Source: an uncultured Lachnospiraceae bacterium
Lineage (GTDB): Bacteria > Bacillota > Clostridia > Lachnospirales > Lachnospiraceae
NCBI GenBank assembly: GCA_946182825.1
Contig: CAMGZH010000001.1
Span: 62,001 to 126,000 of the forward strand
DNA length: 64,000 nucleotides
Reading direction: 5' to 3'
In this document: piece by piece, positions 9,648 to 18,208 of the stretch
Layout of the letters: each line of letters begins with the position of its first letter
How positions within the stretch are numbered: position 1 is the stretch's first letter
The notes under the pieces: generated by a model
The model's database searches: none
Seen by the model: the letters and a program-made list of their open reading frames with translations, nothing else
What the model was told of the DNA's origin: nothing
Made by a program: the position numbers and the translations under genes

Positions 9648-11063
9648 ATGGAACGTAAAAACGCATGGAGCAAATACACAGACGAGACTAAGAAAAAGGC
9701 TCTGATGGCATTTGCAGAGGATTACCGTAAATTTATCTCTGAGAACAAGACAGAGCGTGAGTGTACAAGCTATTTTGAGGCAGAGGCCAAGAAGGCGGGA
9801 TTCAAGGATCTCGAAGAGATCATCGCCACAAACGGAAAGCTTTCTGCGGGTGATAAGGTATATCGCAACAATCGTGGTAAGGGAATGGCAATGTTCGTTC
9901 TCGGTGAGGAAGATTTAGAGAAGGGAATGAACATCTTAGGCGCTCACATCGATTCCCCACGTATGGATCTGAAGCAGAATCCGTTATATGAGGATACCGA
10001 TATGGCACTGTTAGATACCCATTACTATGGCGGTATCAAGAAGTATCAGTGGGTAACACTTCCTCTGGCGCTTCACGGTGTGATGGTCAAGAAGGACGGA
10101 ACCGTAGTTAAGGTATCCGTTGGTGACAAGCCACAGGATCCTGTTTTTGGTGTATCCGATCTTCTGATCCATCTGTCTGCGGATCAGCTGAAGAAGGATG
10201 GCGCGAAGGTTGTCGAGGGTGAGGACCTGAATGTCCTGATTGGCAGCATGCCACTGGATGAGGCAGTATCCGACGCAGAGGGCGAGGAGAAGAAGGAGCA
10301 GAAGGAAGCTGTTAAGGCAAACATCCTTAAGATCCTGAAGGATACCTATGATGTGGAGGAAGAGGATTTTGTTTCTGCTGAGATCGAAGTGGTTCCGGCA
10401 GGAGAGGCAAGAGACTACGGATTCGACCGAAGCATGATCATGGGCTACGGTCATGATGATCGTGTCTGCGCTTATCCGTCCTTTAAGGCGATTCTTGATA
10501 CCAAGCCGGGAAAGCGCACCTATGCATGTCTTCTGGTCGATAAGGAAGAGATCGGTTCTGTTGGTGCAACCGGAATGGAATCCAGATTTTTCGAGAACAC
10601 AGTAGCAGAAGTTCTTCATGCAATGGGAAAAGACGGCGATCTTTATGTACGTCGTGCACTGGCAAATTCCTGCGCACTTTCTTCTGATGTATCGGCAGCC
10701 TTTGATCCGAATTATCCGGCTGTCATGGAGAAGAAGAACGCGGCATACTTCGGAAAGGGACTTGTATTCAACAAGTATACAGGAAGCCGCGGTAAGTCCG
10801 GAAGTAACGATGCAAGTGCAGAGTACATGGGACAGATTCGTCGTATCTTTGATGACGCTGATGTTTCTTACCAGACAGCAGAGCTTGGTAAGGTAGATCA
10901 GGGCGGCGGTGGAACCATCGCATATATCCTTGGTAATTACGCAATGTCCGTTATCGATAGTGGCGTTGCTGTACTGAACATGCATGCACCATGGGAGATC
11001 ATTTCCAAGGTGGATCTGTACGAGGGATATTTGGGTTATATCGCTTTTTTACAGAATGCATAA
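9648..11063 (+). CDS. M18 family aminopeptidase
   Basis: Cytoplasmic dinuclear-zinc aminopeptidase of the M18 (aspartyl aminopeptidase / aminopeptidase I) family, releasing N-terminal residues from peptides. 471 aa. Metal ligands and catalytic residues can be placed: GAHIDSPRMDL (His and Asp), DKEEIGSVG (catalytic Glu and metal Glu), GYGHDDRVCAY (Asp) and MHAPWE (His). The segment LDTHYYGGIKKYQW is typical of the bacterial clade. The ATG follows CAAGGAG. It lies between hprK and murB without an obvious functional link. Confidence 0.93.
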   Translation: MERKNAWSKYTDETKKKALMAFAEDYRKFISENKTERECTSYFEAEAKKAGFKDLEEIIATNGKLSAGDKVYRNNRGKGMAMFVLGEEDLEKGMNILGAHIDSPRMDLKQNPLYEDTDMALLDTHYYGGIKKYQWVTLPLALHGVMVKKDGTVVKVSVGDKPQDPVFGVSDLLIHLSADQLKKDGAKVVEGEDLNVLIGSMPLDEAVSDAEGEEKKEQKEAVKANILKILKDTYDVEEEDFVSAEIEVVPAGEARDYGFDRSMIMGYGHDDRVCAYPSFKAILDTKPGKRTYACLLVDKEEIGSVGATGMESRFFENTVAEVLHAMGKDGDLYVRRALANSCALSSDVSAAFDPNYPAVMEKKNAAYFGKGLVFNKYTGSRGKSGSNDASAEYMGQIRRIFDDADVSYQTAELGKVDQGGGGTIAYILGNYAMSVIDSGVAVLNMHAPWEIISKVDLYEGYLGYIAFLQNA

Positions 11064-11095
11064 AATACGCAGGGGGAGCATAGGAGGAACTAGCT

Positions 11096-12070
11096 ATGGA
11101 CAGCAACGTGATGACAGACCTTAGACAAATGTTGGGTGATGGCGGTGTCATTTTGGAACATGAGCCGCTGTCTCGTCATACCACCTTTGGGGTGGGTGGC
11201 CCGGCAGAGGTTTACATTTCTGTTAACAGGCAGGAGCTTGTGGATATTTTGGCATACGCCAGGGAGAGGGATATTCCCTGTACCGTTATTGGGAACGGAA
11301 GCAATCTCTTGGTATCTGATGAGGGTATTCCCGGTATTGTATTATCCATTGGCAACAGGATGAATCAGGTGACACTTGGTCCTACGGATCAGGAGCAGGT
11401 CGTGATCACAGCTGAGGCCGGTGCTGTTCTTCCTTCCGTTGCAAGAACGGCAGCAGGAAAATGGCTTTCCGGATTGGAGTTTGCCAGCGGTATTCCGGGA
11501 ACGGTCGGAGGCGCCGTGGTAATGAATGCCGGTGCTTACGGTGGAGAGATGAAGGATGTTCTTCGCCGGGTAACCGTTCTGAAGCCGGATGGAGACTTTG
11601 AGGTCATTGGGATCCGGGATATGCAGCTTGGATACCGGACCAGTCGTTTCCTTACATCCGGGGAGATCATTTTAGATGCGGATATTCTTCTGACCAGGGA
11701 GGATCACGATTTGATCCTTGCCCGTATGGATAAGAATGCCACCAAGCGAAAGGCATCCCAGCCCATTGGACAGCGTTCTGCCGGTTCTACCTTTCGGAGA
11801 GTGGATCAGGGACGCGGTGATGCAGCAAGCAATCGTATGCCTGCATGGCAGCTGATTCAGGAGGCGGGAATGCGGAATGCGAGTGTTGGCGGCGCTGCTG
11901 TTTCAGAGAAGCACAGCGGTTTTATCATTAACAAAGGAAACGCAACAGCGACCGATGTCTACCGCCTGATCCGCAAGGTTCAGAAGGCAGTCAGAGAGAC
12001 CTGTGGTGTTGTGTTGGAGACGGAAGTCAGACTGTTGGGTGAGTTCCCAAAGGAAGAGGAAGATAAGTGA
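11096..12070 (+). CDS. murB: UDP-N-acetylmuramate dehydrogenase
   Basis: FAD-dependent enzyme reducing UDP-GlcNAc-enolpyruvate to UDP-MurNAc in peptidoglycan synthesis. 324 aa, compatible with type II MurB. Visible: HTTFGVGGPAE at the N-terminus, GNGSNLLVSDEG (FAD phosphate loop), GLEFASGIPGTVGGAVVMNAGAYGGE, and the catalytic serine segment IGQRSAGSTFRR; C-terminal LIQEAGMRNASVGGAAVSEKHSGFIIN. AGGAGG precedes the ATG. The stop overlaps the rapZ start (GTGA). Confidence 0.97.
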   Translation: MDSNVMTDLRQMLGDGGVILEHEPLSRHTTFGVGGPAEVYISVNRQELVDILAYARERDIPCTVIGNGSNLLVSDEGIPGIVLSIGNRMNQVTLGPTDQEQVVITAEAGAVLPSVARTAAGKWLSGLEFASGIPGTVGGAVVMNAGAYGGEMKDVLRRVTVLKPDGDFEVIGIRDMQLGYRTSRFLTSGEIILDADILLTREDHDLILARMDKNATKRKASQPIGQRSAGSTFRRVDQGRGDAASNRMPAWQLIQEAGMRNASVGGAAVSEKHSGFIINKGNATATDVYRLIRKVQKAVRETCGVVLETEVRLLGEFPKEEEDK

Positions 12071-12945
12071 AGTTATTGATCCTTACCGGAATGTCCGGAT
12101 CAGGTAAACATTCCGCTTTTAAAATTTTAGAGGATATGGGATACCACTGCGTGGATAATCTTCCGGTGGCATTGCTTAAGAGCTTTGTTGAGCTGGCGGC
12201 AGGCAATCAGGAAATGAACCATGTGGCGGTGGGGATTGATATTCGTAATGGATCCGCTCTGTCCCATCTGGAAGAGATTCTTAACGAGCTGGAAAGTGAC
12301 GGAAAGACCTATAGTATCCTGTTTTTGGATGCGGAGGATTCGGTGCTGATCCGTCGTTACAAGGAGACTCGGCGAGTGCCTCCTCTGGCGGGAGAAGGCC
12401 GCATTGAGGATGGTCTTCGCGCGGAGCGAAAGGCTTTGAAATTCCTTAAGGAGAAGGCGGATTATATCGTCGACACGTCCCATCTTCTAACACGGGATCT
12501 TACCGCAGAGCTGAAGCGTATTTTAGCAGAGAACAGTGCATACCAAAGTTTGAACATAACCGTGTTATCCTTTGGATTCAAGTACGGAATCCCATCGGAT
12601 GCGGATCTGGTATTTGATGTACGGTTTTTACCGAACCCTTATTATATTCCGGAGTTGAAGCCTCTGACAGGAAATGATCAGGCTATCGTTGATTATGTCA
12701 TGGCCTCAGAGGAGGCACACGAATTTGTGGACAAGCTGTCAGATCTGATCGATTTTCTGATCCCGCAGTATATCCGGGAAGGCAAGAACCAGCTTGTGAT
12801 CTGTTTCGGCTGTACCGGTGGAAAGCACCGTTCGGTTACCATGGCACGTCAGCTGTATGCCAGACTTGCCGCGGATCAGCAGACCTATGGCCTTGGAATC
12901 CTTCACAGGGATATTGATAAGGATAGTAAACGAGAAAACAAATAA
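12067..12945 (+). CDS. rapZ: RNase adapter protein RapZ / YvcJ-type nucleotide-binding protein
   Basis: P-loop protein. In Gram-negatives it is an RNA adapter for GlmZ decay; in Firmicutes the homologue YvcJ has GTP/ATP-hydrolysing and regulatory roles that are less clear. 292 aa from a GTG that overlaps the murB stop. The P-loop reads GMSGSGKHSAFK, so the Ser/Thr normally following the Lys is His, with Ser next; this is unusual. The MGYHCVDNLPVALL block and the C-terminal CFGCTGGKHRSVTMARQL domain are conserved. In Bacillus the order is rapZ-glmR(yvcK)-whiA-crh; here glmR is absent between rapZ and whiA. Confidence 0.95.
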   Translation: MKLLILTGMSGSGKHSAFKILEDMGYHCVDNLPVALLKSFVELAAGNQEMNHVAVGIDIRNGSALSHLEEILNELESDGKTYSILFLDAEDSVLIRRYKETRRVPPLAGEGRIEDGLRAERKALKFLKEKADYIVDTSHLLTRDLTAELKRILAENSAYQSLNITVLSFGFKYGIPSDADLVFDVRFLPNPYYIPELKPLTGNDQAIVDYVMASEEAHEFVDKLSDLIDFLIPQYIREGKNQLVICFGCTGGKHRSVTMARQLYARLAADQQTYGLGILHRDIDKDSKRENK

Positions 12946-12955
12946 GGAGATCATC

Positions 12956-13774
12956 ATGTCTTTTTCTTCAGACGTGAAGAAGGAATTAATCGTTATCACA
13001 CCGAAAGCCCGCCATTGTCAGACAGCAGAGCTGTCTGCGATGACGGGATTTCTTGGGAAAAAGGACAAAAAAAGTGATGGCGAAAAATTGAACATAGAAT
13101 CAGAGAACCCCGATATCAGCCGAAAGTTCTTTACTTTATCGAAAAAAACGATTAGTATTAGTGGGAATGGCATAGAGCACCCGGAGGAACAGCAAGAATG
13201 TTGTCGCAAGGCATTTTTACGCGGCGCATTTTTAGTTGCAGGTTCCATGAGTGATCCTAACAAGTCCTACCATTTTGAGATCGTATGTCACCAGCTTCCC
13301 CAGGCGGAACAGGTATGCAGAGTTATGCGCACCTTTGACACGGATCCACATATCGTAGAACGTAAGAGCCATTTTGTTGTTTATCTGAAGGAAGGTTCGC
13401 AAATCGCCACGATCTTAGGTATCATGGGCGCACCAAGGGCCTTTCTGGAGCTGGAGAACATCCGGATCCTGAAGGACATGCGCAATTCCGTGAACCGGCA
13501 AGTCAATTGTGAGGCGGCTAACATACATAAGACTGTATCCGCAGCTGTGCGGCAGGCAGAAGATATTGCTTGCATCGAGAACCATGGTGGCCTGACGCAA
13601 TTGCCGGAGAACTTACGAGAAGCAGCACTGCTTCGTTTGGAATATCCGGATCTTTCATTGGAGGAATTAGGCAAAAGAGCCACTCCGCCAATCGGCAAGT
13701 CAGGTATTAATCATAGATTACGCAGGATTGGTCAGATTGCAGAACGTATCAGAAATCAGGAGGATGAGTCATGA
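12956..13774 (+). CDS. whiA: DNA-binding protein WhiA, shortened
   Basis: WhiA has a homing-endonuclease-like (LAGLIDADG) N-terminal fold and a C-terminal helix-turn-helix; it affects cell division in Firmicutes and sporulation in actinobacteria. The ATG at 12956 after AAGGAG gives 272 aa, against about 310-325 in the family. N-terminus (MSFSSDVKKEL...AELSAMTGF), MRNSVNRQVNCEAANIHKT, LPENLREAALLRLEYPDLS and the HTH tail GKSGINHRLRRI are intact. Between RKFFTLSKK and CCRKAFLRGAF only about 19 residues remain where Bacillus subtilis has about 60, so part of the first lobe is missing in frame. Overlaps the next gene by 4 bp. Confidence 0.93.
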   Translation: MSFSSDVKKELIVITPKARHCQTAELSAMTGFLGKKDKKSDGEKLNIESENPDISRKFFTLSKKTISISGNGIEHPEEQQECCRKAFLRGAFLVAGSMSDPNKSYHFEIVCHQLPQAEQVCRVMRTFDTDPHIVERKSHFVVYLKEGSQIATILGIMGAPRAFLELENIRILKDMRNSVNRQVNCEAANIHKTVSAAVRQAEDIACIENHGGLTQLPENLREAALLRLEYPDLSLEELGKRATPPIGKSGINHRLRRIGQIAERIRNQEDES

Positions 13775-14019
13775 AGAAAAATGTTGTCATTCAGATGTCG
13801 AATTCGATGGAGGCAACACCGATTGCACACTTAGTTCAGCTTGCAAATCAGTTCAACAGTAAGGTTTATTTTGAGATGGATACAAAGAAGGTAAATGCAA
13901 AGAGCATCATGGGTATGATGAGCCTTGTATTAACTTCAGGTTCTACTGTAACCATTGACGCTGAGGGGGAAGATGAAGAGAAAGCAGTTGTAGAACTGGA
14001 GAGATTCCTGACCGAGTAA
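13771..14019 (+). CDS. crh: Crh-like HPr family protein (catabolite repression, not PTS phosphotransfer)
   Basis: 82-aa HPr fold. The region around the PTS histidine reads SNSMEATPIAHLV: aligned to HPr (TGLHARPAAKLV) the active His15 is Glu14 and Arg17 is Thr, so it cannot carry phosphate from enzyme I. The HprK target is intact: VNAKSIMGMMSL, Ser45 equivalent to Ser46. This is the layout of Bacillus Crh, which has Gln at position 15, and the location right after whiA matches the rapZ-whiA-crh order of Bacilli. Likely role (inference): corepressor for CcpA when serine-phosphorylated by the hprK product. The start overlaps whiA (ATGA). Confidence 0.88.
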   Translation: MKKNVVIQMSNSMEATPIAHLVQLANQFNSKVYFEMDTKKVNAKSIMGMMSLVLTSGSTVTIDAEGEDEEKAVVELERFLTE

Positions 14020-14046
14020 GGACAGGCATCTGCTTGGGGTATTTTC

Positions 14047-14934
14047 ATGGGGATGAAACTTCTGTTTATTTATAATCCATATTCCGGCAAGGGGATGATC
14101 AAGAATCATCTTTCCGATATCATGGACATCATGATCAAGGCCGGATATACCGTTACTGTCTATGCGACTCAGTATCAGGGGGATGCTGAGGACAAGGCAA
14201 GACAGGAAGCTGGGAATTTTGACCGCATCATCTGTTCCGGTGGGGATGGAACACTGGATGAGGTCGTGACCGGAATCATGTCCTCCGGTCATGAGATACC
14301 GGTGGGTTACATACCGGCGGGAAGTACCAATGATTTTGGTAATTCACTGGGAATCGGCAAAGACATGCTTAAGGCTGCCAGTATCGCAGCGTCGGGTCAT
14401 CCGTGCGCCATCGATATCGGTAAGTTTGGAGAGACGAATTTTGTTTATGTGGCGGCCTTCGGTATTTTCACCGAGGTCTCCTATCAGACCAGTCAGCAAC
14501 TGAAGAACACCATTGGTCATACCGCCTACCTGATTGAGGCGATCAAGCAGCTTCGGGATATCAAGTCCTATCGAATGCAGGTAGAGTATGACGGAAATGT
14601 ACTGTATGACGAGTTTATCTATGGTATGATCACCAACACCAAATCTGTCGGCGGCATTAAGGGGATCATCCCGGGAGATATTTCACTCTCAGACGGTAAG
14701 TTTGAGGTTACACTGATCAAAGCGCCGAAGAATCCAATGGAGCTCAATGAGATCGTACAGACGCTTGCCGGCCCGCGTAAGGAGTCGGAACTGGTATACA
14801 GTTTCCAGGCCGACCGCCTTACCTTGAAGGCGACGGAGAATGTGCCATGGACATTGGACGGCGAATACGGCGGCGCGCCAAGCGTCGTAGAAATAGCCAA
14901 CCTGCACCACGCCTTGGAAATAATAGTTGAATAG
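14047..14934 (+). CDS. diacylglycerol kinase family lipid kinase (YegS/BmrU-type)
   Basis: Lipid kinase fold with an N-terminal catalytic DAGK domain and a C-terminal beta-sandwich; probably phosphorylates diacylglycerol or a related lipid, recycling it into phosphatidate. 295 aa. Motifs: IYNPYSGKG at residues 8-16, CSGGDGTLDEVVTGIM (nucleotide loop), PAGSTNDFGNSLGI, and the C-terminal VPWTLDGE catalytic region. Substrate specificity cannot be read from sequence. The following fba promoter overlaps its last codons. Confidence 0.9.
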   Translation: MGMKLLFIYNPYSGKGMIKNHLSDIMDIMIKAGYTVTVYATQYQGDAEDKARQEAGNFDRIICSGGDGTLDEVVTGIMSSGHEIPVGYIPAGSTNDFGNSLGIGKDMLKAASIAASGHPCAIDIGKFGETNFVYVAAFGIFTEVSYQTSQQLKNTIGHTAYLIEAIKQLRDIKSYRMQVEYDGNVLYDEFIYGMITNTKSVGGIKGIIPGDISLSDGKFEVTLIKAPKNPMELNEIVQTLAGPRKESELVYSFQADRLTLKATENVPWTLDGEYGGAPSVVEIANLHHALEIIVE

Positions 14935-14955
14935 GAATGTAGATTAGGCTATAAT
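14927..14955 (+). promoter_or_regulatory. sigma-A promoter for fba
   Basis: TTGAAT (14927-14932), 17-bp spacer, TATAAT (14950-14955). The -35 lies across the lipid kinase stop. A GGAGGT ribosome site precedes the ATG at 15010. Suits a highly expressed glycolytic gene. Confidence 0.78.
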
Positions 14956-15009
14956 CTTTTTGTTGTAATATAATTATATTAATAAGTTCAGGTCACGGAG
15001 GTAACGAAA

Positions 15010-15873
15010 ATGTTAGTATCTGCAACAGATATGCTGAAGAAGGCTAAGGCTGGTCACTACGCTGTAGGACAGTTTAACATCAATAACTTAGAGTGGACAA
15101 AGGCAATTCTTCTTACTGCGCAGGAGTGCAACTCCCCTGTTATCCTTGGTGTTTCCGAGGGTGCTGGTAAGTATATGACTGGTTACAAGACCGTAGCTGC
15201 TATGGTTAAGGCTATGGACGAGGAGCTGAACATCACAGTACCAGTTGCTCTTCACTTAGATCACGGCTCATACGAAGGAGCTAAGGCTTGTGTAGAGGCT
15301 GGATTTACATCTATCATGTTCGATGGTTCTCACTACGATATCAACGAGAACGTTGCTAAGACAACAGAACTCGTTAAGTTAGCTCATGATAACAACATGT
15401 CTATCGAGGCTGAGGTAGGTTCCATCGGTGGCGAGGAAGACGGCGTTATCGGTGCCGGTGAGTGTGCAGATCCAGAGGAGTGCAAGCGCGTAGCTGATCT
15501 TGGCGTTGATATGCTTGCTGCTGGTATCGGTAACATCCACGGTGTTTACCCAGAGAACTGGGCAGGTCTTTCTTTCGAGACATTAGAGAACATCCAGAAG
15601 TTAACAGGCGAGATGCCATTAGTTCTTCATGGTGGTACAGGTATCCCAGACGAGATGATCTCTAAGGCTATCTCTCTTGGTGTATCCAAGATCAACGTTA
15701 ACACAGAGTGTCAGTTAGTATTCGCTGATGCTACACGTGCATATATCGAGGCTGGCAAGGACAAGAGCGGTAAGGGATTCGACCCACGTAAGCTTCTTGC
15801 ACCTGGTACAGAGGCAATCAAGGCTAAGGTTAAGGAGAAGATGGAGCTCTTCGGTTCTGTAAACAAGGCCTAA
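15010..15873 (+). CDS. fba: class II fructose-1,6-bisphosphate aldolase
   Basis: Zinc-dependent cleavage of fructose-1,6-bisphosphate to DHAP and glyceraldehyde-3-phosphate. 287 aa. Zinc ligands are visible in HLDHGSYEG (the His pair region), EAEVGSIGGEEDG (Glu) and VLHGGTGIP (His); the phosphate site GVSKINVNTE and the GNIHGVYP segment are typical. Codon use is strikingly biased (gct/gta/aac/ggt), unlike the neighbours, as expected for a very highly expressed gene. A hairpin terminator lies 22 bp downstream. Confidence 0.97.
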   Translation: MLVSATDMLKKAKAGHYAVGQFNINNLEWTKAILLTAQECNSPVILGVSEGAGKYMTGYKTVAAMVKAMDEELNITVPVALHLDHGSYEGAKACVEAGFTSIMFDGSHYDINENVAKTTELVKLAHDNNMSIEAEVGSIGGEEDGVIGAGECADPEECKRVADLGVDMLAAGIGNIHGVYPENWAGLSFETLENIQKLTGEMPLVLHGGTGIPDEMISKAISLGVSKINVNTECQLVFADATRAYIEAGKDKSGKGFDPRKLLAPGTEAIKAKVKEKMELFGSVNKA

Positions 15874-15895
15874 TGATTACAGAGTAACAAAGGAA

Positions 15896-15928
15896 GGTGT
15901 TCCGTTATTATAACGGAGCACCTTTTTT
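15896..15928 (+). terminator. terminator or attenuator between fba and glnA
   Basis: GGTGTTCCGTTA (15896-15907) pairs with TAACGGAGCACC (15911-15922) with one G-U pair, then six T residues. No clear promoter was seen between it and glnA, so partial read-through may feed glnA. Confidence 0.85.
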
Positions 15929-15971
15929 CGGGTATCAGGCTGTCGCGAAACGAGCATTTAGGAGAAATACT

Positions 15972-18101
15972 TTGGAAGAAAGAAATACAGACAGAATCAA
16001 CGTAGCAGAGATCTTTGGTGAGAATGTTTTTGACGATCGCACCATGCAGGAAAGACTTCCCAAGAAGATTTATCAGAAGTTAAAGGAGACCATCCGCGAG
16101 GGTCGTGAGATGGATCTTGAGACTGCTGATGTGGTTGCTCATGAGATGAAGGAATGGGCAATCGAAAAGGGAGCCACACATTATACTCATTGGTTCCAGC
16201 CTTTGACAGGCGTTACGGCTGAGAAGCATGACTCATTTATTAGTGCCCCACAGCCTTCCGGCAAGGTTCTTATGAGCTTTTCCGGTAAGGAGCTGATCAA
16301 GGGTGAGCCGGATGCTTCATCCTTCCCTTCCGGCGGATTGCGTGCCACTTTTGAGGCAAGAGGTTATACGACCTGGGATTGTACTTCACCGGCTTTTGTC
16401 CGGGAGGATGCCTCCGGCGCAACCCTTTGTATTCCAACGGCCTTTTGTTCTTATACAGGAGAGGCGCTGGATCAGAAGACACCGCTTCTTCGTTCCATGG
16501 AAGCAATCAACCAGCAGTCCCTTCGTCTGCTGCGTCTGTTTGGTAACACAACTTCCCGCAAGGTAACTCCTTCCGTAGGAGCAGAGCAGGAGTATTTCCT
16601 TATCGATCGTGAGAATTTCCTGGCGCGTAAGGATCTTGTATATACAGGACGTACCCTGATCGGTGCTATGCCGCCGAAGGGTCAGGAGATGGACGATCAC
16701 TATTTTGGCGCGATCCGCGAGAGGGTGGCTGCCTTTATGAGAGATGTTAACAACGAGCTTTGGAAGCTTGGCGTTACATCCAAGACAGAGCATAACGAGG
16801 TGGCTCCGGCTCAGCATGAGCTTGCTCCGATCTATGAAGAGGCTAATGTTGAGGTGGATCATAACCAGATTATTATGGAGACCCTGAAGAAGGTGGCTTA
16901 CCGTCATGGTCTGCAGTGTCTTTTACATGAGAAGCCCTTCGCCGGTGTGAACGGATCCGGTAAGCATAATAACTGGTCTCTTGTTACGGATGACGGAATC
17001 AATCTTTTGGATCCGGGCAAGACACCTCATGATAATATCCAGTTCCTTTTGGTGCTGTGCTGTATCCTGAAGGCTGTGGATCGTCACGCTGAGCTTTTAC
17101 GTGAGTCGGCTGCCGATGTAGGTAACGATCATCGTCTTGGTGCCAACGAGGCGCCTCCGGCTATCGTCTCCATCTATCTGGGAGAGCAGCTGCAGGACGT
17201 ACTCAATCAGCTGATCTCCACCGGTTCTGCCACCCACAGTATTGCAGGCAGCAGAATGGATACCGGTGTTAAGACACTTCCGGATTTCATGAAGGATGCA
17301 ACAGACCGTAACAGAACATCACCCTTTGCCTTCACCGGTAATAAGTTTGAGTTCCGTATGGTTGGTTCTGAGGACAGCATCGGTGAGCCGAACATCGTCT
17401 TGAATACCATTGTTGCCGAGGCATTCTGTGAGGTATGTGATGAGCTTGAGAAGGCCGAGGACTTCGACCTGGCAGTTCATGATGTGATCAAGAAGCTTGC
17501 CATGGATCACCAGAGGATCGTCTTCAACGGTGACGGTTATTCGGATGAGTGGGTAGAAGAGGCAAAGCGCCGTGGTCTGACGAACATCACCAATATGCTG
17601 GATGCCATCCCTGCGTTAACATCTGCATCTACCATTGAGATGTACGAGAAGTTTGGTGTTTTCACAGAGACAGAGCTTCGTTCCCGTGCAGAGATCGAGT
17701 ACGAGATCTATGCCAAGAAGCTGAACATCGAAGCAAAGACAATGAGAGATATTATCCGCAAGCAGGTCATTCCTGCTGTGATCGGATACACAACAACACT
17801 TGCCACATCCATTACAGCTGTCAAGGCTGCGGGCGTAGGTGCTGATGTATCCACACAGAGCCAGATGTTAAAAGAGGTATCACAGCGTCTTAGTGAGACC
17901 AAGGATGCACTGGAAGCGCTGGAGAAGGTTACCGATGAGGCGAACACACATGAGGATCAGGTGCAGCGTGCCCTGTATTTCCGTGATCATGTGGTACCTG
18001 CCATGGCAAACCTTCGTACCCCTGTGGATGAACTGGAGATGCTGGTGGATAAGTCAGCATGGCCAATGCCATCCTACGGAGATATGATCTTTGAGGTATA
18101 A
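15972..18101 (+). CDS. glnA: glutamine synthetase type III
   Basis: ATP-dependent ligation of ammonia to glutamate. The likely start is a TTG at 15972 ([20 protein letters not shown]), preceded by TAGGAG 7-8 bp away; the longer frame beginning at 15897 would run through the terminator hairpin and is rejected. This gives 709 aa, normal for the large GSIII/GlnN family of Bacteroidetes and Clostridia. Visible: [24 protein letters not shown] (metal-binding Glu), [34 protein letters not shown] (substrate site), [15 protein letters not shown], and [19 protein letters not shown]. Confidence 0.95.
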   Translation: MEERNTDRINVAEIFGENVFDDRTMQERLPKKIYQKLKETIREGREMDLETADVVAHEMKEWAIEKGATHYTHWFQPLTGVTAEKHDSFISAPQPSGKVLMSFSGKELIKGEPDASSFPSGGLRATFEARGYTTWDCTSPAFVREDASGATLCIPTAFCSYTGEALDQKTPLLRSMEAINQQSLRLLRLFGNTTSRKVTPSVGAEQEYFLIDRENFLARKDLVYTGRTLIGAMPPKGQEMDDHYFGAIRERVAAFMRDVNNELWKLGVTSKTEHNEVAPAQHELAPIYEEANVEVDHNQIIMETLKKVAYRHGLQCLLHEKPFAGVNGSGKHNNWSLVTDDGINLLDPGKTPHDNIQFLLVLCCILKAVDRHAELLRESAADVGNDHRLGANEAPPAIVSIYLGEQLQDVLNQLISTGSATHSIAGSRMDTGVKTLPDFMKDATDRNRTSPFAFTGNKFEFRMVGSEDSIGEPNIVLNTIVAEAFCEVCDELEKAEDFDLAVHDVIKKLAMDHQRIVFNGDGYSDEWVEEAKRRGLTNITNMLDAIPALTSASTIEMYEKFGVFTETELRSRAEIEYEIYAKKLNIEAKTMRDIIRKQVIPAVIGYTTTLATSITAVKAAGVGADVSTQSQMLKEVSQRLSETKDALEALEKVTDEANTHEDQVQRALYFRDHVVPAMANLRTPVDELEMLVDKSAWPMPSYGDMIFEV

Positions 18102-18105
18102 GACA

Positions 18106-18132
18106 GTCGGGGCGAATGCCCCGGCTTTTTTT
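18106..18132 (+). terminator. terminator after glnA
   Basis: GTCGGGGC-GAAT-GCCCCGGC (one G-U pair) followed by seven T residues. A dispersed repeat begins at the T-tract. Confidence 0.9.
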
Positions 18133-18208
18133 ATCTTGGTCGGGGTCTCCGACGGAGATGATCGCTCTGGGAGGATGCGCAGGAATATGCATAGGAAAAT
18201 GTAAAATG
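18130..18208. repeat. dispersed intergenic hairpin repeat, copy 1
   Basis: Starts at the glnA terminator T-tract. Shares with the copy at 50808 the order ATCTYNGTCGGGG...CTCCGACNNGAT, a G-rich second block (GGGAGGATGCGCAGGAAT) and GCATAGGAAAA, then CCGGGCG near 18210. Relative to copies 2 and 3 it lacks about 6 bases in the apex of the first hairpin. It lies between the convergent 3' ends of glnA and the minus-strand secreted protein gene. Confidence 0.6.

Noticed and set aside
10011..10985. Long minus-strand frame (324 aa) opposite the M18 aminopeptidase
   Set aside because: Rich in Cys, Ile and His in the way of antisense translations, while the plus strand has all M18 metal ligands.
15897..15971. 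N-terminal extension of glutamine synthetase from 15897
   Set aside because: Would be coded by the fba terminator hairpin and has no family similarity.
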